From contig CAKZNY010000370.1 of NCBI GenBank assembly GCA_937132145.1, forward strand, positions 1 to 6,682: a stretch of DNA of 6,682 nt, in the 5' to 3' direction. A program made the translations under genes and the position numbers. The number at the start of each line of letters is the position of its first letter. Within the stretch, counting starts at the first letter, position 1. The notes beneath the pieces are model-generated. The model was not told the DNA's origin. It saw only the letters and a list, made by a program, of their open reading frames with translations, and ran no database searches. Below, one piece after another: positions 1 to 6,272 of this stretch. Origin of the DNA: an uncultured Paracoccaceae bacterium (GTDB taxonomy: Bacteria; Pseudomonadota; Alphaproteobacteria; Rhodobacterales; Rhodobacteraceae).

Positions 1-53
1 CCAACGAGGGCGGCCATATGAACGTGCTTGCACGATCATTCTGGGAGCCATGA
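1..53 (+). CDS. Possible C-terminal tail of an upstream gene (partial)
   Basis: One frame is open from the left edge to a TGA at 51-53 and would encode 16 residues ending in ARSFWEP. A second frame stays open to a TGA at 56-58, and a - strand frame could start at 51 and run off the left edge, so coding in this stretch is ambiguous. I do not recognise the fragment. A + strand gene ending here would place the inverted repeat at 65-141 between two co-directional genes, the usual location for such elements, but that is inference. Confidence 0.25.
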   Translation, partial: NEGGHMNVLARSFWEP

Positions 54-64
54 CATGATTAGAA

Positions 65-141
65 CCGTAGGGTGTGTGGTTTCCACGCACCGTTCTTGCC
101 TTTCGTTGACGTGCGGTGCGTGGAGACCACGCACCCTACGG
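65..141. repeat. REP doublet (REPIN/BIME-like) inverted repeat in the cimA leader
   Basis: Two 27-bp arms, 65-91 and 115-141, are inverted copies of each other with two differences (75 against 131, 81 against 125). Both differences are G:T, so as RNA the arms could pair fully, and 92:114 adds one more base pair. Each arm is itself a hairpin: GGTGTGTGG/CCACGCACC around TTT (71-91, one wobble) and GGTGCGTGG/CCACGCACC around AGA (115-135, perfect). GTAG precedes the first hairpin (67-70) and CTAC follows the second (136-139). A GTAG tetranucleotide beside a short hairpin is the known signature of REP sequences handled by RAYT (TnpA-REP) transposases, and two in inverted orientation form a REPIN. 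No encoded protein, flanking target-site duplication or terminator-like T tract is visible. Identity as a multicopy family member needs genome-wide counting. Confidence 0.75.
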
Positions 142-164
142 GATCATTGTATTCTTGTTGTTGT

Positions 165-170
165 GGGAGA
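165..170 (+). promoter_or_regulatory. Ribosome binding site fixing the cimA start
   Basis: GGGAGA lies 6 bases before the ATG at 177. It supports that start over the in-frame GTG at 72, which lies inside the first arm of the inverted repeat and has no comparable site in front of it. Confidence 0.7.
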
Positions 171-176
171 TTTGAT

Positions 177-1805
177 ATGACCAAGCAACGTCTTTACCTG
201 TACGACACCACGCTCCGAGACGGCCAACAAACCCACGGGGTGGATTTTTCGGCCAAGGATAAAACCCGCATCGCCAAGGTGCTCGATGATCTGGGGATTG
301 ACTATGTCGAGGGTGGTTGGCCCGGTGCTAACCCCACCGACAACGACTTTTTTGCATCCGCCCCGAAGCTGGACACAGCGACGTTTGTGGCCTTCGGGAT
401 GACCAAACGGGCAGGGCGCTCGGCGGCGAATGATGATGTGCTGGCGGCGGTTATTAATGCCAATACGCCTGCGGTTTGTCTGGTTGGCAAAAGCCACGAC
501 TTTCACGTCACCACGGCGCTGGGGATCACGCTTGAGGAAAATGTCGAGAACATCAAAGGCTCGTTTGAGCACCTCAAAACACTGGGGCGCGAGGCGCTTT
601 ATGATGCGGAACATTTCTTTGATGGCTTCAAGGCGAACCCCGATTATGCTCTGGAATGCTGCATGGCGGCCTACAAGGCTGGCGCGCGCTGGATCGTTTT
701 GTGCGACACCAATGGTGGCGCGTTGCCTGCGGATATTACCAAGGCTGTCAAAGCTGTGATCGCGTCGGGCATTCCGGGGGATCATGTGGCCATCCATACC
801 CACAACGATACCGAACATGCGGTGGCGAACAGCCTTGCGGCGGTGGATGCGGGTGCGCGGCAAATTCAAGGCACGTTGAACGGTTTGGGGGAGCGGTGCG
901 GCAATGCCAACCTCGTCACCCTGATCCCGACGTTGCTGCTGAAGGAGCCCTACGCTAGTAAATACGACATTGGTATCAAGCCCGAAGCGCTGGAGGGGCT
1001 GACCCGCTTGTCGCGCCTGCTCGACGATATTCTGAACCGTGTGCCGAATGCGAGCGCGGCTTATGTGGGCGCCTCTGCGTTCGTTCATAAGGCCGGCCTG
1101 CACGCCAGCGCGATCTTGAAAGATCCGACGACTTACGAACATATCCCGCCCGAAACGGTTGGCAATGAACGCCTCGTGCCGATGTCAAATCAGGCGGGGC
1201 AATCGAACCTTCGCAGACGCCTGCAAGAGGCGGGGCTGGAGGTTGCCAAGGGCGATCCGGCCCTAAGCCAAATCCTTGACGAGGTGAAGGCGCGCGAAGA
1301 CCGTGGTTTTGCCTACGACAGCGCGCAGGCCAGTTTCGAGCTGCTGGCGCGGGACGTTCTGGGGCAGTTACCGAAGTTCTTCGAGATTGAACGCTACCGT
1401 GTGACTGTGGAGCGCCGCCAAAACGCATTGCACCAGATGATAACCGTTTCCGAGGCGGTCGTGGTGGCTAAAATTGCGGGTAAGCGTGTGATAAGCGCGT
1501 CGGAAAGCCACTCGGCCGAGGATGATCGGGATCAGGGGCCGATAAATGCGCTGTCGCGGGCTTTGGGTAAGGATTTGGGGCCGTATCAGGCGTTGATCGA
1601 CGATATGAAACTGGTCGACTTCAAGGTTCGCATTACTAACGGGGGAACCGAGGCCGTGACCCGTGTTCTGATCGACAGCGAAGACGGGCAGGGGCGGCGG
1701 TGGTCGACCGTGGGGGTCTCGGCCAATATAGTCGATGCGTCTTTTCAGGCGCTGGTCGATGCGATTAACTGGAAGCTGATCCGCGAAGGGGCAACCCCTG
1801 CATGA
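177..1805 (+). CDS. cimA: (R)-citramalate synthase
   Basis: This enzyme condenses pyruvate with acetyl-CoA to (R)-citramalate, the first step of the threonine-independent route to 2-oxobutanoate and isoleucine, in the cytoplasm. The 542-residue protein opens directly with the TIM-barrel signature DTTLRDGQQ (10-18). HTHND (207-211) carries the metal-binding histidines, and GLGERCGNANL (236-246) is the second family signature. About residues 395-540 form the LeuA-type C-terminal regulatory domain, which in this family usually binds isoleucine. Overall architecture matches the long CimA type rather than isopropylmalate or homocitrate synthase. The frame is open back to a GTG at 72, but those 35 extra codons are repeat sequence and the family begins close to the RLYLYDTTLRDG segment, so ATG 177 is chosen. 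The stop overlaps the next start by 4 bases. No leader-peptide attenuator is visible in the short leader; the inverted repeat at 65-141 may shape its mRNA. Confidence 0.93.
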   Translation: MTKQRLYLYDTTLRDGQQTHGVDFSAKDKTRIAKVLDDLGIDYVEGGWPGANPTDNDFFASAPKLDTATFVAFGMTKRAGRSAANDDVLAAVINANTPAVCLVGKSHDFHVTTALGITLEENVENIKGSFEHLKTLGREALYDAEHFFDGFKANPDYALECCMAAYKAGARWIVLCDTNGGALPADITKAVKAVIASGIPGDHVAIHTHNDTEHAVANSLAAVDAGARQIQGTLNGLGERCGNANLVTLIPTLLLKEPYASKYDIGIKPEALEGLTRLSRLLDDILNRVPNASAAYVGASAFVHKAGLHASAILKDPTTYEHIPPETVGNERLVPMSNQAGQSNLRRRLQEAGLEVAKGDPALSQILDEVKAREDRGFAYDSAQASFELLARDVLGQLPKFFEIERYRVTVERRQNALHQMITVSEAVVVAKIAGKRVISASESHSAEDDRDQGPINALSRALGKDLGPYQALIDDMKLVDFKVRITNGGTEAVTRVLIDSEDGQGRRWSTVGVSANIVDASFQALVDAINWKLIREGATPA

Positions 1806-2617
1806 GCAATGAGGCTTGCGCCAAGCTGGTCAAAGCCGGTGATCCGGACCGTTATCTTTCGGTAATGGCGGCACCTGTGGAGTCGCGGGATCGGCTGTTT
1901 GTGTTATACGCATTCAATCTGGAAATCGCGCGCGCCCCGTGGGTGACGAGCGAGGAAATGATCGCCGAGATGCGCCTGCAATGGTGGCTGGAAACGATCA
2001 ACGAGATTTACGAGGGCAAGGTCCGCCACCACGAGGTTGTTGCGCCATTAGCCGAGGTGATCGCCGCGCATAACCTGCCACAAAAGCTGTTTGTGGAACT
2101 GATCGAGGCACGGCGTTTCGACATTTACCGCGAGGGGCATTCGGGGCTGGCGGCCTTTGATGCCTACATCAACGCAACGTCCGGCAACCTTATGCGCTTG
2201 GCCGCGATGTCGCTGGGGGCAGAGGATTTGGCCTGCATTGCGGACTTCGGATATGGGGTCGGCGTGGGCAACTTGTGGCGTGCCCTGCCTGCGCTATACG
2301 CAAGCGGGCGACATCCTGTGCCGCTCGATTCTGCGCTTGATCGCAATGCCGTGGCGGGGGGCGAGGTGCCGGATAATCTGTCCGATGCACTGCGCGCTAT
2401 TTCCGCCACCGCGCTGTCCAAGGTGCGGTTTGCGCGTCGCGCTCGCAAAACTTTGCCGACATCTGCGGTGCCTGCGTTGTTATCCGGTTGGCAAGTTGAT
2501 GTGCCCTTGAAAATGGTCATTGCCCAACCACAAAACGCGCTGCGTCAACCGCTGGAAACCTCCGGGTTTCAAAAGAAACTCGGGTTGCTGTGGCGCAGTT
2601 CTACCGGGCGCTGGTGA
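1802..2617 (+). CDS. Squalene/phytoene synthase-fold protein, NDUFAF6-like
   Basis: This 271-residue protein belongs to the squalene/phytoene synthase superfamily but resembles the mitochondrial complex I assembly factor NDUFAF6 more than carotenoid enzymes. The shared stretch is ESRDRLFVLYAFNLEIA (27-43) followed by MRLQWWLETINEIY (57-70), then an NLPQKL helix (91-96). At the two positions where true phytoene and squalene synthases carry Asp-rich diphosphate-binding motifs, it has FNLEIARAPWV (38-48) and VGVGNLWRALPAL (153-165), with no DxxxD. It also has the typical C-terminal FQKKLGLLWRSSTGRW (256-271). It may therefore be an assembly or lipid-binding factor rather than a prenyl transferase; this is inference from the missing motifs. 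Its ATG overlaps the cimA stop (ATGA), implying translational coupling. Homologues are commonly annotated simply as squalene/phytoene synthase family protein. No signal peptide is seen. Confidence 0.85.
   Translation: MSNEACAKLVKAGDPDRYLSVMAAPVESRDRLFVLYAFNLEIARAPWVTSEEMIAEMRLQWWLETINEIYEGKVRHHEVVAPLAEVIAAHNLPQKLFVELIEARRFDIYREGHSGLAAFDAYINATSGNLMRLAAMSLGAEDLACIADFGYGVGVGNLWRALPALYASGRHPVPLDSALDRNAVAGGEVPDNLSDALRAISATALSKVRFARRARKTLPTSAVPALLSGWQVDVPLKMVIAQPQNALRQPLETSGFQKKLGLLWRSSTGRW
2561..2584 (+). other. Strong RNA hairpin inside the 3' end of the NDUFAF6-like gene
   Basis: Arms 2561-2570 and 2575-2584 pair over 10 bp around an AAAA loop, with G:U pairs at 2565:2580 and 2561:2584. The hairpin ends about 30 bases before the stop codon and is not followed by a T tract. 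It encodes the conserved SGFQKKLG segment. It may protect or shape the mRNA 3' end, or be a by-product of the coding sequence. Confidence 0.35.
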
Positions 2618-2620
2618 TCG

Positions 2621-3859
2621 CTAAACGCGTTTCTTGCCGTTTATAACAAACCAGATAAGCGCGCCACCGGCCAACATCAGGAACGGGATCATCGCCAGAT
2701 TAACGGCCGTCCAGCCATCCTGTGCGCTACCACCTGAGCAGTTCATCAACGCGCCTGAGCTTAGCGAGGCGACCGTTACCATCCCGAACACGGCGAAGTC
2801 GTTCAAACCTTGAATGCGGCCTCGTTCCCCTTCGGTATGGGCGGCGGTTAGCATGGTTGTGGCACCAATAAACCCGAAGTTCCAGCCGATGCCAAGCAGC
2901 ACAAGTGCGAGGTAAAAATTGCCAAGGTCCACGCCTGCAAGGGCCACTGCACCCGCCGAGGCAAGGATAACCAACCCCAGCGCGATGATGCGTTCAACCC
3001 CGAAACGGTTAATCAAATGACCCGTGAAGAATGCCGGAATATACATTGCCAGCACATGCATCGAGACAATATCGGCAGCATGAGCCGTTTCAAATCCAAC
3101 ACCAACCACGGCCAACGGGGTCGAGGTCATCACCAGATTCATTAACGAATACGCAACCATCGCGCTGATCATGGCGATAAGTATTTGCGGGTCGCGAAAA
3201 AGCTCCATCCTTGAGCGCCCTTGTGGCGCATTGGCATCCGGCTTTTTGGGTGTCGGAATTTCGAGGAATATGAACAGTAAAACCCCAACCACATTCAATG
3301 CGATGATTGCCAGATACGATCCCATGAACGGGGTCGGGTCGAACGCGCCGTGGGTCAACTTTAATATCTGTGGACCAATGATGGCCGCGCCCAGCCCCCC
3401 CGCCATGACCCAGGATATGGCTTTGGGTTGGTATTCCTTGCTTGCCATATCCGTGGCGGCAAAGCGGAAAAATCCTTGTGAAGACATATAGATGCCGGTG
3501 AATGCTGATCCAACCAGAAACAGGGGAAACGAGTTGATCCATAGCGCTGTGGCAGCAAGCGCTGCGCCGATAATACCGCCTAGAACACCTATAACGAAAC
3601 CGGTGCGCCGCCCGTATTTCTGCATGATCGATGACATAACCGGCGCGGTCAGCATGGATCCAAAAACAATCAATGCAATTGGCAGGGTGGACCAGCATGG
3701 ATTGCTCGACAAATATTGCCCCGCCAGTCCGCCCAGCACAAAGCTGATCGGCATCTGCGCGCCCAGAATGGCTTGTGCGGCCACCAGAACTTTGACGTTA
3801 CGGCGCGCGACATCTGTGGAATCGATATAGGTCATCCGTGCTGTTCTATTCCTAGACAT
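2621..3859 (-). CDS. MFS transporter, substrate unknown
   Basis: This 412-residue inner-membrane protein has about 12 hydrophobic segments (roughly residues 24-48, 56-78, 86-106, 110-128, 147-168, 178-200, 224-245, 262-283, 289-309, 313-336, 352-372, 386-407). An MFS motif A-like loop after helix 2 reads IMQKYGRR (78-85), and its counterpart in the second half is HLINRFGVER (281-290). A charged Lys/Pro-rich cytoplasmic loop (about 201-223) separates the two six-helix halves. GWNFGFIGATTM and RGRIQGLND are further distinctive segments; they do not identify a substrate for me. The ATG at 3859 is preferred because GGA lies 8 bases upstream; a TTG at 3865 and an ATG at 3835 are the alternatives. 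The gene diverges from the DNA glycosylase gene across 100 bp. A TATAGT box (complement of 3881-3886) is a possible -10, without a convincing -35. Its TAG stop lies 3 bases from the convergent neighbour's stop. Confidence 0.88.
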   Translation of the reverse strand: MSRNRTARMTYIDSTDVARRNVKVLVAAQAILGAQMPISFVLGGLAGQYLSSNPCWSTLPIALIVFGSMLTAPVMSSIMQKYGRRTGFVIGVLGGIIGAALAATALWINSFPLFLVGSAFTGIYMSSQGFFRFAATDMASKEYQPKAISWVMAGGLGAAIIGPQILKLTHGAFDPTPFMGSYLAIIALNVVGVLLFIFLEIPTPKKPDANAPQGRSRMELFRDPQILIAMISAMVAYSLMNLVMTSTPLAVVGVGFETAHAADIVSMHVLAMYIPAFFTGHLINRFGVERIIALGLVILASAGAVALAGVDLGNFYLALVLLGIGWNFGFIGATTMLTAAHTEGERGRIQGLNDFAVFGMVTVASLSSGALMNCSGGSAQDGWTAVNLAMIPFLMLAGGALIWFVINGKKRV

Positions 3860-3907
3860 ATTCAAATTCCAGTGGATATGACTATACGACGCAACGTCAC
3901 CAAATTA

Positions 3908-3949
3908 CTTTTGCCAGGTACGGGTAAATCGCCTAATCTAAGGCAAAAG
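3908..3949. repeat. 8-bp inverted repeat in the divergent promoter region
   Basis: CTTTTGCC (3908-3915) and GGCAAAAG (3942-3949) are perfect inverted copies separated by 26 bases. The left arm overlaps the candidate -35 box, and the right arm runs into the Shine-Dalgarno sequence of the glycosylase gene. It could be an operator for the divergent pair or, in a longer transcript, a stem masking the ribosome binding site. The repeat is visible; the function is inference. Confidence 0.45.
3911..3939 (+). promoter_or_regulatory. Candidate sigma70-type promoter for the glycosylase-hydrolase pair
   Basis: TTGCCA (3911-3916, 5 of 6 to the -35 consensus) is followed after 17 bases by TAATCT (3934-3939), which keeps the T, A and final T of the -10 consensus. 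Predicted initiation near 3946 would give a very short leader that begins at the Shine-Dalgarno sequence. Confidence 0.4.
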
Positions 3950-3954
3950 GGAGG
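3947..3954 (+). promoter_or_regulatory. Strong Shine-Dalgarno sequence of the DNA glycosylase gene
   Basis: AAGGGAGG ends 5 bases before the ATG at 3960 and fixes that start. It partly overlaps the right arm of the inverted repeat at 3908-3949. Confidence 0.75.
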
Positions 3955-3959
3955 CCGTT

Positions 3960-4589
3960 ATGATTGGGCGAATTATCAACACAGAAGCAGACGTGGCGGA
4001 GGGCGCTGCATGGTTGGCGGCATACGACCCTCGTTTCGCCAAAGCGCTAGAGATGTGTGGGCCGCTGCCATTGCGCCGCCGTGAAGACGGGTTCCGGCAA
4101 TTGCTAAGTGCGATCACCAGCCAACAACTCTCGGTCGCGTCGGCCAACAGCATTTGGGCGCGGCTGGAGGCGGCAGGGATGTGCGAACCCGCGCCGTTGC
4201 TGGCGGCAAGCGAGGAAGAATTGCGCGCCTGCGGGTTCTCGCGTCAAAAAATCGGCTATGCCAAGGATTTGGCGGCGGCGGATCTGGATTATGTGGCCAT
4301 GCGAACGCTACCGTCTGACGAGGTAATGCGCCAGCTTATCGCTGTTCGTGGCATCGGTGCATGGACGGCCGAGATTTATATCATGTTCAGTTTGGGGCGG
4401 GCGGATGTGTTCGCTCCGGGTGATCTGGCCCTGCAAGAAGCGGTGAAAATGTTGTTCGAACTGGACGAGCGCCCCAAGGAAAAAGCCCTTCGAGCAATGT
4501 CCGAAGACTGGACCCCGTGGAGATCGGTTGCAGCCCGCCTGTTGTGGTCGTATTACCGCGTAGCAAAAGAGCGAGAGGGAATACGATGA
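3960..4589 (+). CDS. alkA: DNA-3-methyladenine glycosylase II family protein
   Basis: This is a base-excision-repair glycosylase that removes alkylated purines such as 3-methyladenine from DNA. The 209-residue protein is an HhH-GPD enzyme. A QLLSAITSQQLSVASA helix (47-62) is typical of the AlkA/Mag1 group. The helix-hairpin-helix is LIAVRGIGAWTA (126-137), and the catalytic aspartate is D155 in FAPGDLALQ (151-159). No Fe-S cysteine cluster of the EndoIII/MutY kind is present. It is shorter than E. coli AlkA (282 residues) and lacks that protein's N-terminal domain, so it is closer in size to yeast Mag1-type enzymes; the symbol is given at family level. No Ada-type regulator lies in the window. 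Its stop overlaps the start of the hydrolase gene (ATGA), so the two are probably co-transcribed and coupled. Confidence 0.9.
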   Translation: MIGRIINTEADVAEGAAWLAAYDPRFAKALEMCGPLPLRRREDGFRQLLSAITSQQLSVASANSIWARLEAAGMCEPAPLLAASEEELRACGFSRQKIGYAKDLAAADLDYVAMRTLPSDEVMRQLIAVRGIGAWTAEIYIMFSLGRADVFAPGDLALQEAVKMLFELDERPKEKALRAMSEDWTPWRSVAARLLWSYYRVAKEREGIR

Positions 4590-5245
4590 CCACACTTACA
4601 GGACCACGCAAAGACGCCGCTTCGGGAAATGCCGACAGTCTGGTGATCTTTCTGCACGGGTATGGTTCGGACGGAAACGACTTGATCGGCATTGGTGATT
4701 CACTGGCGGAACACCTGCCCAATACCACATTCCTTGCGCCAAATGCGCCTCAGAAATGTGCGAATAATCCCATGGGGTATCAGTGGTCGCCCATCCCGTG
4801 GCTGGATGGATCAACCGAAGAAGCCGCGCAGGCAGGGCTGGCTGAGTCGATTGATTTGTTGAACGCATACCTCGGTGAAGTCGCCGTGACCGAGGGCATC
4901 GGGCCGGAGCGCACGATCATCTTCGGGTTTTCCCAAGGCACAATGATGGCGCTGCACATCGGCCCTCGTCGCGCGGTTCCGTTTGCGGGAATCGTAGGTT
5001 TTTCAGGCCGCCTGCTTTACCCCGAACGCCTGCAAGCCGAAACAAAATCCAAACCACCAATTCTGCTGGTTCACGGAGATTCTGACGAAATGGTTCCACC
5101 TGCCGCTTTGCCCGAGGCGGCCGAAGCGCTGACTAAGGCCGGATTCGAGGTTTTCACGCACATCTCGAAAAATACAGGCCACGGCATTGCGCCAGATGGT
5201 CTGAACAAGGCGTTGCAATTCATCACTATGAAGTTGGGAAATTAG
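4586..5245 (+). CDS. Phospholipase/carboxylesterase family alpha/beta hydrolase
   Basis: This 219-residue serine hydrolase belongs to the carboxylesterase type II / acyl-protein thioesterase-like family. LHGYGSDG (23-30) is the oxyanion-hole loop, GFSQG (114-118) holds nucleophile S116, HGDSDEMVP (163-171) gives D167, and GHGIAPDG (198-205) gives H199. The triad is thus complete and the length is typical. No signal peptide or lipobox is seen, so it should be cytoplasmic. The physiological ester is unknown; relatives hydrolyse short acyl esters, lysophospholipids or acyl-protein thioesters. The frame is open further upstream, to a GTG at 4517, but GAGGGA (4575-4580) 5 bases before ATG 4586, and the ATGA overlap with the glycosylase gene, fix the start. 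Its TAG stop overlaps the convergent dsbB stop. Confidence 0.9.
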   Translation: MTTLTGPRKDAASGNADSLVIFLHGYGSDGNDLIGIGDSLAEHLPNTTFLAPNAPQKCANNPMGYQWSPIPWLDGSTEEAAQAGLAESIDLLNAYLGEVAVTEGIGPERTIIFGFSQGTMMALHIGPRRAVPFAGIVGFSGRLLYPERLQAETKSKPPILLVHGDSDEMVPPAALPEAAEALTKAGFEVFTHISKNTGHGIAPDGLNKALQFITMKLGN

Positions 5246-5697
5246 GGGGTGCGGAACGCGCGAACCCAAATGTAAACCAACCCGAACGAGAGGATCGCAT
5301 TCCAGCCAGCCATGGATATTCCAAACATGGCCCATGGAATGACATCACACATCACGATGTTAACGGGCGTGGACATGTCCAGAAGATTGTCGCTTAAAGT
5401 CAGGCCGGTTCCGGTGCAATCCGTCGGACCCTCCCACCACTTTTGCTCCACCCCTGCGTGGTAAACGCCGATACCGCCGCCAACCAGAACGACAAGACCG
5501 CCGAGCAGCGCGATAAAGCGGTTAGGCATGAAAAAGATCAAAGCGCCCAGCACAATCGCGATCACATGCGGCCAGCGTTGCCAGATGCACATTTTGCATG
5601 GGGCCATATCAAAGCCGTATTGAAAAATCAGGGCGCCAATCATCAAACCCGCTGAACCTGCGGCTGCCAGAAGGGCGGTTTTCTGAAATTTGGTCAT
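5242..5697 (-). CDS. dsbB: Disulfide bond formation protein B family (DsbB)
   Basis: DsbB passes electrons from the periplasmic oxidase DsbA to membrane quinone and so keeps periplasmic disulfide formation running. The 151-residue protein has four hydrophobic segments (about 8-27, 43-58, 61-80, 121-146). The quinone-side pair is C34-C37 in PCKMCIWQRWPH (33-44), and the second periplasmic pair is C94 (PTDC) and C117 (VMCDVIPW). Both cysteine pairs needed for the relay are therefore present. The sequence is of the alphaproteobacterial type, with the conserved IPWAMFGISMAGWN segment (120-133). ATG 5697 is preferred because it overlaps the upstream gene's stop (ATGA); an in-frame GTG at 5706 would add three residues. 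The TAA stop (complement 5242-5244) overlaps the TAG of the convergent hydrolase gene. No dsbA is in the window. Confidence 0.88.
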   Translation of the reverse strand: MTKFQKTALLAAAGSAGLMIGALIFQYGFDMAPCKMCIWQRWPHVIAIVLGALIFFMPNRFIALLGGLVVLVGGGIGVYHAGVEQKWWEGPTDCTGTGLTLSDNLLDMSTPVNIVMCDVIPWAMFGISMAGWNAILSFGLVYIWVRAFRTP

Positions 5698-6272
5698 ATC
5701 ATCCACAAAACAAAGAAGCCGCCAAGCAGCGCCAATAGTCCGATGGCAAACACCATCCCCAACCGTTTTTCAATGAAATGGCGGATATCCGGTCCGTATC
5801 TCCAGAGTAGCGTTGCGACCACAAAAAACCGTATTCCGCGACCTATAAGCGTGAAGACGATGAACAACCCTAAATCCAGCCCAGTTGCGCCAGACAATAT
5901 TGTTGTAACTTTGAAAGGAAACGGCGTGATGCCGGATAAAAGCAGAATCGCCGCGCCCAGCTCGTTGTAGTAATAGGTGAATGTCGCGAATGCATCGGTT
6001 TTACCATAGAATTCCAGAACAGGTCGTCCGACCTCTTCAAATAGATAAACGCCGGCGCCGTAACCAAGCAACCCGCCCAAAACCGAGCTTATTGTCGTAA
6101 CACCTGCGATCAGGAACGCTTTGCGGGGCGCGGCTAGGATCATCGGGATCATCAGAGCATCGGGGGGGATCGGGAATACGGAAGCCTCGAAAAAACTGAT
6201 TACGGCGAGCAGCACCAACGCGTAACGCGATTGAGCGAGCGACATTGTCCATTGATACAGTCTACGAAGCAT
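5694..6272 (-). CDS. YqaA/DedA-like (VTT domain) membrane protein
   Basis: This 192-residue inner-membrane protein carries the VTT/DedA fold. An acidic residue sits ahead of the re-entrant motif FEASVFPIPPDALMIP (28-43), a Gly-rich helix follows (62-78), and the second half-motif is SGITPFPFKV (113-122), with conserved RGIR (145-148). The C-terminal helix is about 173-191. DedA-superfamily proteins are linked to phospholipid or undecaprenyl-phosphate translocation and to envelope and pH homeostasis; the exact substrate here cannot be read from sequence. The ATG at 6272 has a GGA 7 bases upstream. It is the first gene of a - strand pair whose stop overlaps dsbB (ATGA). The 184-bp region upstream, shared with the divergent tRNA gene, holds no convincing consensus promoter: a TATAAG box (complement of 6328-6333) has only a poor -35. 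Confidence 0.85.
   Translation of the reverse strand: MLRRLYQWTMSLAQSRYALVLLAVISFFEASVFPIPPDALMIPMILAAPRKAFLIAGVTTISSVLGGLLGYGAGVYLFEEVGRPVLEFYGKTDAFATFTYYYNELGAAILLLSGITPFPFKVTTILSGATGLDLGLFIVFTLIGRGIRFFVVATLLWRYGPDIRHFIEKRLGMVFAIGLLALLGGFFVLWMI

Noticed and set aside
65..141. Reading the inverted repeat as an intrinsic terminator of the upstream gene
   Set aside because: No T tract follows either hairpin, and the nested GTAG/CTAC symmetry fits a REP doublet better.
144..1142. A long open frame antisense to cimA
   Set aside because: Its translation is rich in Arg, His and Gln with no recognisable domain, and it lies opposite conserved cimA motifs; it is a by-product of codon bias.
976..1428. 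A second open frame antisense to cimA
   Set aside because: It is an Arg/Pro/Ser-rich translation without family resemblance, lying entirely within cimA.
2623..2632. AAACGCGTTT palindrome at the end of the MFS gene as a bidirectional terminator
   Set aside because: A 10-bp palindrome leaves no loop and has no flanking T tract; it is also simply the last codons of the gene.
3090..3698. A 200-residue open frame in another frame on the same strand as the MFS gene
   Set aside because: It is fully nested in the MFS gene, whose membrane segments and motifs explain the DNA; the alternative translation has no coherent features.
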